From positions 682,001-746,000 of the forward strand of contig OZ252227.1 in NCBI GenBank assembly GCA_965249175.1: 64,000 nt of DNA, given 5' to 3'. Below are positions 54,966-62,823 of the stretch, in pieces. Position 1 is the first letter of the stretch, and each line of letters begins with the position of its first letter. This DNA is from CAZYFH01 sp965249175 (GTDB taxonomy: Bacteria > Acidobacteriota > Vicinamibacteria > Vicinamibacterales > UBA8438). The translations under genes and the position numbers were made by a program. Below the pieces are notes generated by a model. That model saw only the letters and a program-made list of their open reading frames with translations. It searched no databases and was not told the DNA's origin.

Positions 54966-56414
54966 GGCTCTTCGTCGATTTGAGTACAGCGATCTGAGGT
55001 GATACCCGGCCGCCTGCGCGGGCCGCAATTGAGGTGGGCGGCCTGCTCGACGGCCTGGACGAAAGAACGCGATCCCACTTGCACCGGACCACCCGGTGTT
55101 GTTCTCTCTTGATGTGCAACCAAGAAGGGAGGACACGTGGGATCGCAACGGGATTGTACCTGGATCTTGGGCTTGTCGGGCTTCCGAGTGGTGCGCGTCG
55201 AACGGGAGGACGACGGGGTGGAGAGTCGCCTGCGGTTGCAGTTGGAGCGGCGCGGGATACGGCGCTATGTGTGCAACGGCTGTGGACGCCGCACCGGCCG
55301 CGTGCGCGCCGCGCGCGAGCGGACGTGGGACGATCTGCCCTGGGCACGGCATCCGGTCACGTTGGTCTACCGGCAACGACGCGTGATCTGTCGCCACTGC
55401 GGGGTGCGCACGGAGCGGATCGAATTTGCCACCCCGAAGGCCCGGGTCACGCGCCGCTTGCGCCAGCAGATCGGCCTGGATTGCCAGTCGATGCCGACCA
55501 GCCACGCCGCCGTGCGGCACCGCGTCAGCTGGGGCAAAGCCCGGCGCGCCGAGACGGCCTTCTTGACCGAGTGGGATCGCACCCGCCGGAAACGGCGACC
55601 GCGGCACATCGGCCTCGATGAGGTGCAGCGCGGGAAGGGCCAGCGCTTCTGGACTGTCCTGTCGGATGTGGTGCGCGGCGAGGTCATGGGCTTGCGTCAG
55701 GATCGCACAACGACTACCGCCACGACCTTGCTCACGGAGGATCTCGACCCGCATCAGCGGGGCGCGATTCACGCGGTGTGTACCGACATGCACCGGCCCT
55801 ATCTCAATGCGGTCACGCAGGTGCTGCCGCAGGCCGACGTGGTGTTCGACAAATTCCATGTCCTCCAGCATGCGAGCGCCGCGCTCGACGAGGTCCGCCG
55901 CCAAGAGTTCTTCCGCGCCGGGGCCGTGATGCGTGCCCATGGGCGCGGGAAACGCTGGTTGCTGCTCCGGCGCTGGAAGACGGTCCGCGGCTCGAAGCGC
56001 CGGGAACTGCAGACGTTGTTTGCCGCGAATCGCCGGCTGTTCAAAGCCTGTCTCCTGCGCGAACAGCTCGACCGCCTGTGGACGTATCGGACGCCGATGG
56101 GCGTGGGGCACTTCCTCATCGGCTGGGTGACCGCGTTGCGCTGGCAACGGCTCCCCGAGATGGAGCGCCTCGGCGCGTTCCTCGTTCGTCATCTCGAGGG
56201 CATCGCTGCCTACTGCTTCCACCCTGTTCGCTTCGGCGTGGTCGAATCGATCAACACGACCATCAAGGCGGTCCTCCGCCGCGCACGCGGTATGCAGAAT
56301 GAACAACTGCTCTTGCTCAAACTGAAGTGGGCCACGGCTCATCCGATTCGATCGTCTCGCGACCTGGCGCGCTTCTTGAGCCTTCAACCCTTGTACTCAA
56401 ATCGGTGAAGAGCC
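54966..56414 (+). mobile_element. ISL3-family insertion sequence
   Basis: A 1449-bp element. The left repeat GGCTCTTCGTCGATTTGAGT (start 54966) and the reverse complement of the right end (GGCTCTTCACCGATTTGAGT, ending 56414) match at nearly all positions. A perfect 8-bp duplication TTCTTTGG flanks it. It encodes one transposase and splits the SIR2-like gene. Confidence 0.92.
55137..56408 (+). CDS. ISL3-family transposase
   Basis: A 423-aa transposase. The N-terminal zinc fingers read RYVCNGCGRRTGR and VICRHCGVRTERI. The DDE core has HIGLDEVQRGKG (Asp), VCTDMHRPYLNAV (Asp), FDKFHVLQHASAALDEVRR and SINTTIKAVLRRARG preceded by Glu. All are intact, and the element may still be mobile. Confidence 0.92.
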   Translation: MGSQRDCTWILGLSGFRVVRVEREDDGVESRLRLQLERRGIRRYVCNGCGRRTGRVRAARERTWDDLPWARHPVTLVYRQRRVICRHCGVRTERIEFATPKARVTRRLRQQIGLDCQSMPTSHAAVRHRVSWGKARRAETAFLTEWDRTRRKRRPRHIGLDEVQRGKGQRFWTVLSDVVRGEVMGLRQDRTTTTATTLLTEDLDPHQRGAIHAVCTDMHRPYLNAVTQVLPQADVVFDKFHVLQHASAALDEVRRQEFFRAGAVMRAHGRGKRWLLLRRWKTVRGSKRRELQTLFAANRRLFKACLLREQLDRLWTYRTPMGVGHFLIGWVTALRWQRLPEMERLGAFLVRHLEGIAAYCFHPVRFGVVESINTTIKAVLRRARGMQNEQLLLLKLKWATAHPIRSSRDLARFLSLQPLYSNR

Positions 56415-56422
56415 TTCTTTGG
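56415..56422 (+). repeat. Target-site duplication, right copy
   Basis: TTCTTTGG, identical to 54958-54965. Confidence 0.9.
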
Positions 56423-56514
56423 TCGATGCTAAGCAGTCAGTTCTAGGCCATCTGCGACGCTCCCGTTCTGCAGCGTTCTTCAATCCGAGGGCTGTTCATG
56501 GAGTCAAGCCCATT

Positions 56515-57915
56515 CTTAGTTGAAACTCTCCACGGCTCCCGATGGCTTACGCGGCCTGCTTCTTCGACGTCGTCGTGTCGATCTTCAGTTCTCGCTTCAA
56601 TGCGGCCCGAAGCGTGGGAAGGTGGCGGTAGCCCCTCACCCTTCGTAAGCGCGGTTCGATGTCCAGGAGGGCGGTCGCCAGCCAGCGGTGGCGTTGGCTC
56701 GAGCTCTGCCAGTGATCTACCTTCGCGCAGCGTTCCTCGACCAGCGCATTGACCGACTCCAGACAGTTCGTCGTCTTCAGCGACCGGCCCAGCACTCCGT
56801 ACACGCCCAATCGATGTAACGTCAGGGTTTCGTCCAGGCCTTCCGCCAAGCTGTCAGCCGCCGACTGGTTCCGCTCGTCCAACTCGCCGTGGAGCGTCTC
56901 GAGCGCACCGAGGGCCTCGTCGTAGTCCGGCCGGTTGTACGCTCGCTGGAGACGCTGACGCCACACCGCCTGCTCGTGCTTGGCCAGGTAGCTCACCACG
57001 TTCTCGCGCTTGTGCCACTGGCACCGTTGGACCAGGGCCCGGCCCCGGAAGGCCTTCCGGACGGCCGTGCGGAGCCCCTTGCCGCCATCGAGGATGACCA
57101 GCACACCCTGGGAGAGGTCGAGGCCCCGCTCGACCAACGACCGCAGGAACGGTGTGAGCACCGTCGCGTTCTCCGTGTCCGTTTCGACGAAGCCCAGGAA
57201 GCGTTTCTCCCCAGACAGCGTGATGCCTAGCGCGATGACCATCGTCGCGTCAGCGAACGTCTTGCCGTCCAGGAACACGGCCACCACGTCCTCATCGGAT
57301 AGGTCCCGCTCCTGGAACGCCCGTAGCTGCGCCGCGCTGGCCTGGATGAACCCCCGGGACACCGTCGAACTCGACAGCCCGATCGCCCCGGGAATCGCCG
57401 CCGCGGCCGCCGCGTAGTTGCGGCACGAGATCCCGTAGAGCACCCGTCGCAGCAGCGCGTCGTCCACCTCGCGGTCGTCATGCAACGCCGCATACGACCG
57501 CAGCGGAATCTCGCTCCCTGCGAGGCGACGAATCCGGGGCACGCGAATCGGCACGCGCTGCCCCGCGAGACCCACCGTCCCAGGGTTACTGCCGTGACGG
57601 CGTCCACCGACCGACGCGTCCTTCCGGACGTAGCGCTCGCTCGCCAGCGCCGTCACCTCCTGGTCGAGCAACTCCTGCACATGCATCAGGCCCAGGGGCA
57701 CCAGCGAGCGGATCAGCTCCACCTTCGCGTCCAGCTCCAGATCCGCGTAGGCCTCGCGGTGAATGATGTTGACCGAGCCCAGCTTGCGAACTTTCTTGCG
57801 CTTCCTGACAGCACGTAGGCCACTCATCGTGGCTCCTCTCTCTCGTGGGGTGATGTCCGTCTTTTGCAACGTCATCACACCACAGGGTCTGGAGCCGTTT
57901 CAATTTTCAACTAAG
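56515..57915 (-). mobile_element. IS256-family insertion sequence
   Basis: A 1401-bp element. The left end CTTAGTTGAAACTCTCCACG... and the reverse complement of the right end CTTAGTTGAAAATTGAAACG... match at 20 of 25 positions. The only direct repeat flanking it is ATT (56512-56514 and 57916-57918), shorter than the usual 8-9 bp. It splits the SIR2-like gene a second time. Confidence 0.85.
56547..57878 (-). CDS. IS256-family transposase
   Basis: A 443-aa mutator-type transposase. The catalytic residues are in VVAVFLDGKTFADA (Asp), VLVILDGGKGLRTAVRKAF (Asp) and LKTTNCLESVNALVEER (Glu). RCQWHKRENVVSYL is the family's conserved C/H block. The true start may be the second Met (SGLRAVRKRKK). The frame is intact and runs against the host gene. 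Confidence 0.92.
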   Translation of the reverse strand: MMTLQKTDITPRERGATMSGLRAVRKRKKVRKLGSVNIIHREAYADLELDAKVELIRSLVPLGLMHVQELLDQEVTALASERYVRKDASVGGRRHGSNPGTVGLAGQRVPIRVPRIRRLAGSEIPLRSYAALHDDREVDDALLRRVLYGISCRNYAAAAAAIPGAIGLSSSTVSRGFIQASAAQLRAFQERDLSDEDVVAVFLDGKTFADATMVIALGITLSGEKRFLGFVETDTENATVLTPFLRSLVERGLDLSQGVLVILDGGKGLRTAVRKAFRGRALVQRCQWHKRENVVSYLAKHEQAVWRQRLQRAYNRPDYDEALGALETLHGELDERNQSAADSLAEGLDETLTLHRLGVYGVLGRSLKTTNCLESVNALVEERCAKVDHWQSSSQRHRWLATALLDIEPRLRRVRGYRHLPTLRAALKRELKIDTTTSKKQAA

Positions 57916-58797
57916 ATTAGCTCACCCTCTGTTCATGTCGAGGCTCGCCTTATCCTAAGACTCGCTAAGGCGATGTCCGGTGAATCGGGCGTCGACCGGT
58001 GCGCGCTGATCACTGACTCGCTGGCTAGTATTGATCGGACACTCTTGACATTAGCGAAACGATCCCCCAGCACATCGGTGCGACTTGCGGATGACATCCA
58101 GTACTTGGAGCAAGTCAGTGACGAGCTATTCGAGGTTGCCAACGTCGGAGCGGACCTGGAAGCCTACGCTCGCAGCCTCTGGACGGAGTTCGGCAATCAG
58201 ACGGGATTTGCGCTGGCAGGCCGGGCCATGTACCGAAAGGCTAGGGCGTCGGATAAAGGCGCGGATTACGTTGCGGCCTACGACTATTGTCAGGCACGAA
58301 TCTCCGAGGTGCAGGCTCTCGGAACAGCAGTTGCCGTCAACCTGTTCGAAGTGGCGGTCACTATCTACTATCACTGGCGAGTGAGCCGCTCCGCGCCGAT
58401 GTCGCGCGGGCGGCTCAACTGGGAGCTGATCAGAGACTACAGTGCTAAGGCTCTCTCCGCCGAGCACGTGGCGGACCCTAGCTTCTATCAATACCTCCAC
58501 TCGTTGGCGCTGGCCCATCTAGGCGAGTGGACGGACGCCAACGGTATATGGGCGGAGCTGCGTCGGTCGCGAATTCCGAGGGGGATCCTCTATGAGCCGC
58601 GTGACCCGCTTCTTGACGAGCACGGTCAACGCCAACGTGTGCAGGGTGTCGTTCGGGAGGGTGGCCAGCGGGGTTTCCTCCACGTCGAGACGTTGCACAA
58701 CGACTTTGTGCTCTCCCGGCGGTCCAATTGGCCACGAGATGGCGAGATAGCCCACGCTCACATAACGTTCTCCTTCGGCGGACCAACAGCCGTGCGG

Positions 58798-59601
58798 TCA
58801 GATGAAGTCTAGCGTCGGTGGGTCGAGCACTTCGACGAGCGGGTCATCTGCGAAATCAGCGAAGTCAGCGTGAGTTGCCCCACGAGTTGTTGCAATATGA
58901 TCAAGGAGATTTGCGAAAAACACTGCCGTTCCGAGGCCTCCGCAACGAAAGCCACTTATACGCTTGGTAGGGTTAGCCTCGGATGCACCGATTGCCGCGT
59001 AATTGATTCGGTATACGAACTCACGAGAAGTCGCAAGTAGATCTGGCCCGGTTGGTTCTGGGTGTCTCCGTGTGATTGAGGACGCACCCGTAGCCGCGCT
59101 CGCGACGGCGGACTTGATGACCTCGTACATCGATTCCGTCTTGCTCGCTTCCTCCTCGAAAAAATACGCGCCGCACCAAATGCGAGAGTTGTCAAAGCCT
59201 GAAGAGGCAGCGACCGCCCTCACTGTGCCCAAGCCCTTGACTGAATCGCGCACCCCAGCAGGTGTCAGCCTAGTTTTTACTGATATCGCTCCCAATATGG
59301 TGCCCGGTAGGGTGACCATTAGCCCGCCCTGATTGAATACAGGAGCCTCGTGCGTAGTGTCCGCAATGAGAATGTCCTGTTCGGTGCTGCAGGTGTCGAC
59401 GTCGCTCGCACTTACGACGAACCCCCTCCGCGCAATGACTGAACCTGGGAAATGTCTTTCAAGAACGCTCGCCAGCAAGTACTCCTTGTGGTGGCCGTCA
59501 CTTAGCCAATGGCGGTCGCCAATCAGATCGCGCACTCGTTTGGACTGCGCGTGCACTTCCTCCGCTATCGAAGCCAGGTATCGGTGTCGGTTCGGGCGCA
59601 C
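58798..59601 (-). CDS. DUF6602-like protein, putative nuclease fold
   Basis: About 267 aa. The core follows DUF6602 by eye: GHHKEYLLASVLERHFPGSV, ARRGFVVSA, STEQDILIADT and ILGAISVKTRLTPAGVRDSV. The Glu, Asp and Lys placement recalls a PD-(D/E)xK nuclease, though ISVK has Ser where Glu is usual. There is no good Met start; GTG at 59601 (VRPNRHRYLASIAEEV) is the best guess because text upstream is arginine-rich and low-complexity. Its 3' end overlaps the SIR2-like gene's end by 15 bp. A defence role is inference from the neighbour. Confidence 0.65.
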   Translation of the reverse strand: MRPNRHRYLASIAEEVHAQSKRVRDLIGDRHWLSDGHHKEYLLASVLERHFPGSVIARRGFVVSASDVDTCSTEQDILIADTTHEAPVFNQGGLMVTLPGTILGAISVKTRLTPAGVRDSVKGLGTVRAVAASSGFDNSRIWCGAYFFEEEASKTESMYEVIKSAVASAATGASSITRRHPEPTGPDLLATSREFVYRINYAAIGASEANPTKRISGFRCGGLGTAVFFANLLDHIATTRGATHADFADFADDPLVEVLDPPTLDFI

Positions 59602-60094
59602 AGGTGCTACCAATCTCTGAGGGTCGCTGCTCCGGGCGTGCGCCGCCAGAGCCTGCGAGATCCTGCGCCGGTTCGTGCACAAATGCAAACGAGTGATGAG
59701 TACCGTCAGTCGCGACGATTGGAGCTGGCTTCGCCCACGGCTTCGGCGAGACCGGCGCCTGCAGCCGCTCCCCCCGGAGTCGGTGCTTCTGGGCTGGCCC
59801 CTGTGCGCGGAGCCAGCTTGGAGCGCGAGCCACGCCGTCGGCCACGGTTGAAACGCTCTACCGCTCCAACCGTTTCGGCCTGGCCCCTGTAAGCACTGGC
59901 CTTTGTCTCGGCAAGGGTCTCCGCCGCGGCGGCCATCGTCTCGGCCGAGAGCGGGCGGGTTGCCGCCCCTAAAGCCACGCATCGACTCGCCACCGGGCGC
60001 GCGAGCCCACGTGCGCGCTTCGGGGGATCCGGTGCCGGGTCCGCCGGACGAGACTGTGGCCATGCGCGTCCCCGCGACGATGCCATTCCGCCAC
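59602..60094. other. Gene-poor stretch, no trusted gene
   Basis: Long minus-strand frames cross it but are Arg/Gly/Ala-rich without family text. A possible 76-aa minus-strand protein (MAAAAETLAETKASAYRGQA, 59706-59936) lacks a ribosome site. I see no RNA gene or repeat. Confidence 0.4.
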
Positions 60095-60550
60095 TCACCC
60101 CGACAACCGCGCCTCGTCGTAAGCTGCCAGCGTCTCGACTGAAATTGGGACCCTCAACGCCAAGCGCAACGCCACCGCGCAGCGCCAGCACCGACCGAAG
60201 CGAGTCCCCGGCACGCCATCGCCGCAGCTGAAGCACAGGCTCAGCGTGTAGGGCACGCCAGGTCGGAAGAGCAGCGCCGGGACCAGCACGCCCGGGTGCG
60301 GTGCGTCGAGCTGTTGCCGGAAGGCCTCGCGACGCTCCTGGACGCCGGCGTCAAACACGCGGCGGAGAAGCGCCCGCAACGCGTCACAGTGGGCCACAAT
60401 CTCGCGCATGCGCGCGGGTGTTAGCCGGGAGCGCGGCGCGATGCCGACCCGCCCATCAGGTCGCAAGTCGACCCGGAATCCGTCCCGCTCCAGTTCGCAC
60501 ACGATGGCCGCGACCGGTGACTCAAAGATGTCGAGACTTACACGAGCCAT
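60095..60550 (-). CDS. TubC-like/zinc-knuckle protein
   Basis: A 151-aa protein. The first 60 residues (VCELERDGFRVDLRPDGRVG, then LTPARMREIVAHCDALRALL) resemble the TubC N-terminal docking fold. A C-terminal knuckle CFSCGDGVPGTRFGRCWRC has two CxxC pairs. Such proteins often accompany DUF3631 genes in mobile elements; the exact role is unknown. It overlaps the DUF3631 gene's end by 13 bp. Confidence 0.7.
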   Translation of the reverse strand: MARVSLDIFESPVAAIVCELERDGFRVDLRPDGRVGIAPRSRLTPARMREIVAHCDALRALLRRVFDAGVQERREAFRQQLDAPHPGVLVPALLFRPGVPYTLSLCFSCGDGVPGTRFGRCWRCAVALRLALRVPISVETLAAYDEARLSG

Positions 60551-61935
60551 ACGTCGTCCTGTGGTGCGGGGTCAGCAGCGATTGCGACAGCCGACGCAGG
60601 GGCAGCACTCGCGGATTCCGGCGTTTCGTCTTCGCTCTCACTCACAGGGGGCAGGAATCGGTCCCACGCTTCCTTGAATGCCTCGGCACGATAGGCGCGC
60701 TCGACCTTTCCGAAGACCCGGGTTGGGCCGGCGGAGCGAATGCCAAACTGTCGCAGTAGACGGGCGAACGCGTGTCCCGTCATCTTTTTGCCGCTCCGGC
60801 CCCAGGCGGCCCACGGGCGGTCTTCCATGTCGTGGAGCGCGCTCAGGATGTCGTGGCTCGGCAGCACGTCAGGGTCGCCCGCCGCGGCGAACACCGTGCG
60901 TACGTCGGCAAGGACCTGGACCCCCAACTCTTCGTCCTCCACCTCGGTCGAGCCCGACAGCGCGAGCGCTGCCTCCCGCGCCCAGCGGGGCCAATCGCCG
61001 CCGGCCTCGTCAGCGATGGCGAGGAGTGGTCGCCAGTTGTCCTGGGCCCGGTCGTCCAGAGCGGCGGGCACGTCAGGGTCCGCCTCGGCCAGCGCCACGA
61101 AGTGGTCGACCGCCCACCGCGCGCACTGACGGCGGGGCGCATCGCACACGGCATCAATGCGGTCGAGGCGCACGCGCTCGACCGCCTCGTCTGGTCGCCG
61201 ACGTTGCATCCGTATCTCTATCGCGCGGTCATGGAGAGTTGTCGCCAACTTGCCGATGAGGGCGATAGCTTTCGCGCACCAGGTAGAGAACATCCGGGGT
61301 TCGTGGTTATCGCCCACGCAGCGCACGACCTGCGCGAGCGGGCGCGTGTGGCCAGAGTTCAGGACACCACGCAGTTCGTCTTTCCCTTTGAGGAAGGTGT
61401 CGGCCTCGTCCACGACGAGCGTCGGCGTGAATTTCTCGATTGTGCGGAAGAGCGCGGCCGGTGTGATATTGCTCGCGTTGAGCCGCCGCGGGACCAGTGC
61501 GCCAAGCACGACCAGCAGCAGGCTTTTCCCACAGCGCTTCGTCGCCGATGTCACCGCCAGAATGGGTGACAATTGAAACGCGTTGAGCAGGTAGGTGTGG
61601 AGAGTCCAGAGGGCCAATGCGATGGACGCGTGTGCGGGAAGAACGAGGTGTCTGGCAAAGACGTCTTCCAGGTCCATCAGCAGCTGGGCGCCGACCACGG
61701 GGTGCGGCCATGGTTCGGGGTCCTCGATAAGCGGCGGCCGTCCGACCGGGGCTATCCGTTTGGGATCTGATGGACTTGCCTCTGCGGAGTTGAGTGTCTC
61801 GGCCGGTGACGCGGACGGCGATCTGTCGGCCGGCGAGGGTGCCTGATTCACGACACCCTCGCGCTCAGCCTGCATGGCATCCAGCTGGACTCGGGCGTTG
61901 GCGCGGACGTCCTCTACGCTTTGGGGTTGGGTCAT
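60538..61935 (-). CDS. DUF3631 helicase/primase-like ATPase
   Basis: A 465-aa protein. After a Ser/Pro-rich leader comes the ATPase: ILAVTSATKRCGKSLLLVVL (Walker A near 130-149) and TLVVDEADTFLKGKDELRGV (Walker B near 172). The rest matches DUF3631: CAKAIALIGKLATTLHDRAI and IEIRMQRRRPDEAVERV. It is thought to be a replication helicase of mobile elements. It lies in an operon-like row with RHH and 104-aa genes (overlap 4 bp). Confidence 0.82.
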   Translation of the reverse strand: MTQPQSVEDVRANARVQLDAMQAEREGVVNQAPSPADRSPSASPAETLNSAEASPSDPKRIAPVGRPPLIEDPEPWPHPVVGAQLLMDLEDVFARHLVLPAHASIALALWTLHTYLLNAFQLSPILAVTSATKRCGKSLLLVVLGALVPRRLNASNITPAALFRTIEKFTPTLVVDEADTFLKGKDELRGVLNSGHTRPLAQVVRCVGDNHEPRMFSTWCAKAIALIGKLATTLHDRAIEIRMQRRRPDEAVERVRLDRIDAVCDAPRRQCARWAVDHFVALAEADPDVPAALDDRAQDNWRPLLAIADEAGGDWPRWAREAALALSGSTEVEDEELGVQVLADVRTVFAAAGDPDVLPSHDILSALHDMEDRPWAAWGRSGKKMTGHAFARLLRQFGIRSAGPTRVFGKVERAYRAEAFKEAWDRFLPPVSESEDETPESASAAPASAVAIAADPAPQDDVWLV

Positions 61936-62246
61936 TTGGCCACCTCCCGGCGGTTCGCATGGCGTAGCTCCAACAGTTGCTTGCGCAATCGCACACCTTC
62001 GTTTCCTGTCCTGTGCGCGATGTCGAGCGCCACCGACAACACTTCGCGAATCGCTCTCAGCTCCTCGTCGCGGTCGGCGACGGAAAGCGCGAGCTGCTCG
62101 ATGAGGTCGGCGGCAATGTCGTCGTCGATGATCGACAACACCTCGACTACGAGTGCGTGCAGTCGGGCCGACGACGGAGAGGTAGCGGCCGCAAGGCTCC
62201 CGCGAATCTGGAAGTTGCCGACCTTGTCGAGGATGCTGCTATCCAT
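61932..62246 (-). CDS. 104-aa helical protein
   Basis: ATG at 62246 reads MDSSILDKVGNFQIRGSLAA and then mostly helical, acidic text (ADLIEQLALSVADRDEELRA, HRTGNEGVRLRKQLLELRHA). No family is recognised. It overlaps the RHH gene by 8 bp and the DUF3631 gene by 4 bp, so it belongs to one translationally linked operon. Confidence 0.65.
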   Translation of the reverse strand: MDSSILDKVGNFQIRGSLAAATSPSSARLHALVVEVLSIIDDDIAADLIEQLALSVADRDEELRAIREVLSVALDIAHRTGNEGVRLRKQLLELRHANRREVAK

Positions 62247-62397
62247 CACCGTCCTCCGGCAGGGTCGCGGCGACGAGACGTCGAAGATAGGCGCTTGGTG
62301 CACGTTCGTCCGCATCAGCCGCCCGCTGGATGCGTGCGGCAAGCTCCTTCGAGCAACGAAATGCAACGGTGGTGTCTGTAAGGCGAGGCCGAGCCAT
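62239..62397 (-). CDS. 52-aa ribbon-helix-helix protein
   Basis: ATG at 62397 reads MARPRLTDTTVAFRCSKELA, ARIQRAADADERAPSAYLRR, LVAATLPEDGDG: a beta strand followed by two helices, the RHH/CopG fold. AGGAG lies 8 nt before the start. The inverted repeat at 62411-62430 sits just upstream. It probably represses the island's replication operon. Confidence 0.75.
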   Translation of the reverse strand: MARPRLTDTTVAFRCSKELAARIQRAADADERAPSAYLRRLVAATLPEDGDG

Positions 62398-62410
62398 GGG
62401 CTAGCTCCTT

Positions 62411-62430
62411 TCGTTTAACTTCGTAAACGA
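62411..62430. promoter_or_regulatory. Candidate RHH operator
   Basis: TCGTTTA (62411-62417) and TAAACGA (62424-62430), perfect 7-bp arms six bases apart, start about 14 bp before the RHH protein's start codon. This is the usual place and form for an RHH autoregulatory site. Confidence 0.6.
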
Positions 62431-62461
62431 TAGGAGCCGAAATAGCGGGGAGCCTATAGGC

Positions 62462-62743
62462 TCAGCGCGGTGTATTCTTGGCGGGGCTGCCGGACAGGTA
62501 TGCGAGGATTGTCCGCGTACCGATGTCGGGGAACAGCACAGTATGCAGACGACGGGCCATGGCGGACCGGGTGAGGCGCTTGTTGCCAGCGCGCTTGCGC
62601 CGGACGTCGATTTTCGCGGCCTCCGCTCGGACTTCTCGCCGATTAGCTACACCCTGCTTGCTCCGGGCCCTACCGCCAGCCTCTGCGGCCTTGCGCCGGT
62701 AGAACGTCGCGTTCGCGGAGTCGGTCAGAGCGTTGCCGCTCAT
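62462..62743 (-). CDS. Small basic protein
   Basis: ATG at 62743 gives 93 aa: MSGNALTDSANATFYRRKAA, EAGGRARSKQGVANRREVRA. It is rich in Arg, Lys and Ala with no membrane segment, which fits a nucleic-acid-binding protein. No family is recognised. It lies upstream of the RHH operon, same direction, beyond the operator. Low certainty. Confidence 0.45.
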   Translation of the reverse strand: MSGNALTDSANATFYRRKAAEAGGRARSKQGVANRREVRAEAAKIDVRRKRAGNKRLTRSAMARRLHTVLFPDIGTRTILAYLSGSPAKNTPR

Positions 62744-62823
62744 CGGCCCAAGGTCTAGCAGCCCGTGGTGAAAGTCCCTATTAGGGATCGACACGATCGA
62801 TCCCGCGTACTACACTGTCGCGC

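Larger units (their letters stand above)
52643..58812 (+). pseudogene. SIR2-like/P-loop NTPase defence gene, split by two IS
   Basis: Three in-frame pieces: 52643-54965, 56423-56514 and 57919-58812. Joined, they give 1102 residues. Order: N-terminal SIR2-like domain (LLLGPEFTMGKG, then VIKLLGSVHRDDFVFSTVSY); P-loop NTPase with Walker A GASASGKTTV near 362 and Walker B RAVIVMDDP near 418; a helical TPR-like region; and a C-terminal beta part (RGFLHVETLHNDFVL, ITFSFGGPTAV). SIR2-NTPase proteins act in anti-phage defence by NAD depletion. Here the SIR2 Asn and His positions read ACLD and KLLG, so NADase activity is doubtful. ATG 52643 follows AGGTGAA. GC is below that of neighbours. Confidence 0.78.

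Noticed and set aside
59706..60236. Large minus-strand ORF between the DUF6602-like and TubC-like genes
   Set aside because: Arg/Gly/Ala-rich text, no family pattern, no ribosome site, and overlap with the TubC-like gene. It is probably an artefact of high GC.
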